From Helicobacteraceae bacterium (GTDB taxonomy: Bacteria > Campylobacterota > Campylobacteria > Campylobacterales > Sulfurimonadaceae): 23,596 bases of DNA. Of this stretch, positions 23,238 to 23,596 are shown one piece after another; the first letter of the stretch is position 1; each line of letters opens with the position of its first letter. The translations under genes and the position numbers were made by a program. Below the pieces are notes generated by a model that was given only the letters and a program-made list of their open reading frames with translations, did no database searches and was not told the origin of the DNA. The DNA is taken from assembly GCA_947497635.1 (NCBI GenBank), contig CANMHZ010000003.1, positions 1 through 23,596 of the forward strand, read 5' to 3'.

Positions 23238-23596
23238 TGGCTGATTTTACCTATCTCCTTCGTCCAAAAACGTTCGATGAAGTGGTAGGGCAGAATCATC
23301 TTTGCGCTGTGAATGCTCCTCTACGCTCCCTCTGTGAAAGTAATAATTTACCCCACTCCTTTTTTTATGGCCCTCCTGGATCTGGCAAAACAACATTAGC
23401 ACGGATTATTGCCTCCGTCTTGGAGATGCCCTTTTACGAATTTAACGCAACGTCACTTAAAATCGAAAACTTACGTAAGATTTTTGATCAATATGAAAAT
23501 TCTCTCACTAAACCTCTGATCTTTATCGATGAAGTACACCGTCTAGCAAAGAATCAGCAAGAAGTGTTACTCCCTGTTATGGAAAAAAACAGTGTG
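23237..23596 (+). CDS. rarA: Replication-associated recombination protein A (RarA/MgsA), N-terminal part, cut by window end
   Basis: An AAA+ ATPase related to clamp loaders and RuvB that acts at stalled replication forks. The first 120 codons are present and open to the window edge. The translation begins MADFTYLLRPKTFDEVVGQN, the usual RarA opening, followed by the Walker A FYGPPGSGKTTLAR and Walker B PLIFIDEVHRLAKNQQEVLLP with the DEVHR form typical of RarA. The ATG overlaps the rluB stop as TAATG, with no separate ribosome-binding site, suggesting coupling. The remaining C-terminal two thirds lie outside the window. Confidence 0.93.
   Translation, partial: MADFTYLLRPKTFDEVVGQNHLCAVNAPLRSLCESNNLPHSFFYGPPGSGKTTLARIIASVLEMPFYEFNATSLKIENLRKIFDQYENSLTKPLIFIDEVHRLAKNQQEVLLPVMEKNSV

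Overview
The window looks like the chromosome of a member of the Campylobacterota (Epsilonproteobacteria), most likely near Sulfuricurvum/Sulfurimonas. I infer this from the 16S 5' region, the NIF-type NifU/NifS pair of the form Helicobacter and Campylobacter use for housekeeping Fe-S assembly, moderate GC, and the style of the two-component genes. Taxonomy was not checked by search.

Layout. (1) 1-429 is the 5' third of a 16S rRNA gene on the minus strand. Its leader holds strong hairpins, and its promoter near 672-700 is a perfect TTGACA-17-TATAAT. (2) 769-9341 is one tightly packed minus-strand operon transcribed toward the rRNA: zwf, pgl, edd, eda, a 991-residue homologue of the eukaryotic phosphorylase kinase alpha/beta regulatory subunit, and glk. 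It encodes the whole Entner-Doudoroff route from glucose to pyruvate plus glyceraldehyde 3-phosphate. The phosphorylase-kinase-like protein has no assigned role in it and is the most surprising item here. (3) 9534-13527, plus strand: a PIN-PhoH ATPase, then a response regulator without a recognisable DNA-binding domain, then a soluble PAS histidine kinase with a degenerate N-terminal receiver. (4) 13516-15716, minus: nifS-nifU, whose end overlaps the kinase gene tail-to-tail. (5) 15847-17754, minus: a compact set of four type II secretion-like pseudopilins (G, H, I and J types). (6) 17883-18394, minus: five tRNAs, transcribed Pro-His-Arg-Arg-Leu from another perfect consensus promoter. (7) 18475-21283, minus: nnr-purN-thiG. 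(8) 21316 to the end, plus: kdsD-rluB-rarA, with rarA cut by the window edge. kdsD may be translated from a nearly leaderless mRNA.

Most of the window is ordinary housekeeping. The accessory character lies in the Entner-Doudoroff/glucokinase/phosphorylase-kinase-like operon beside the rRNA operon, since classical glucose catabolism is patchy in this phylum. If the 991-residue protein kept a glucoamylase-type activity it could feed glucose to Glk. If it is regulatory, it would be a bacterial counterpart of a protein known mainly from animal glycogen control.
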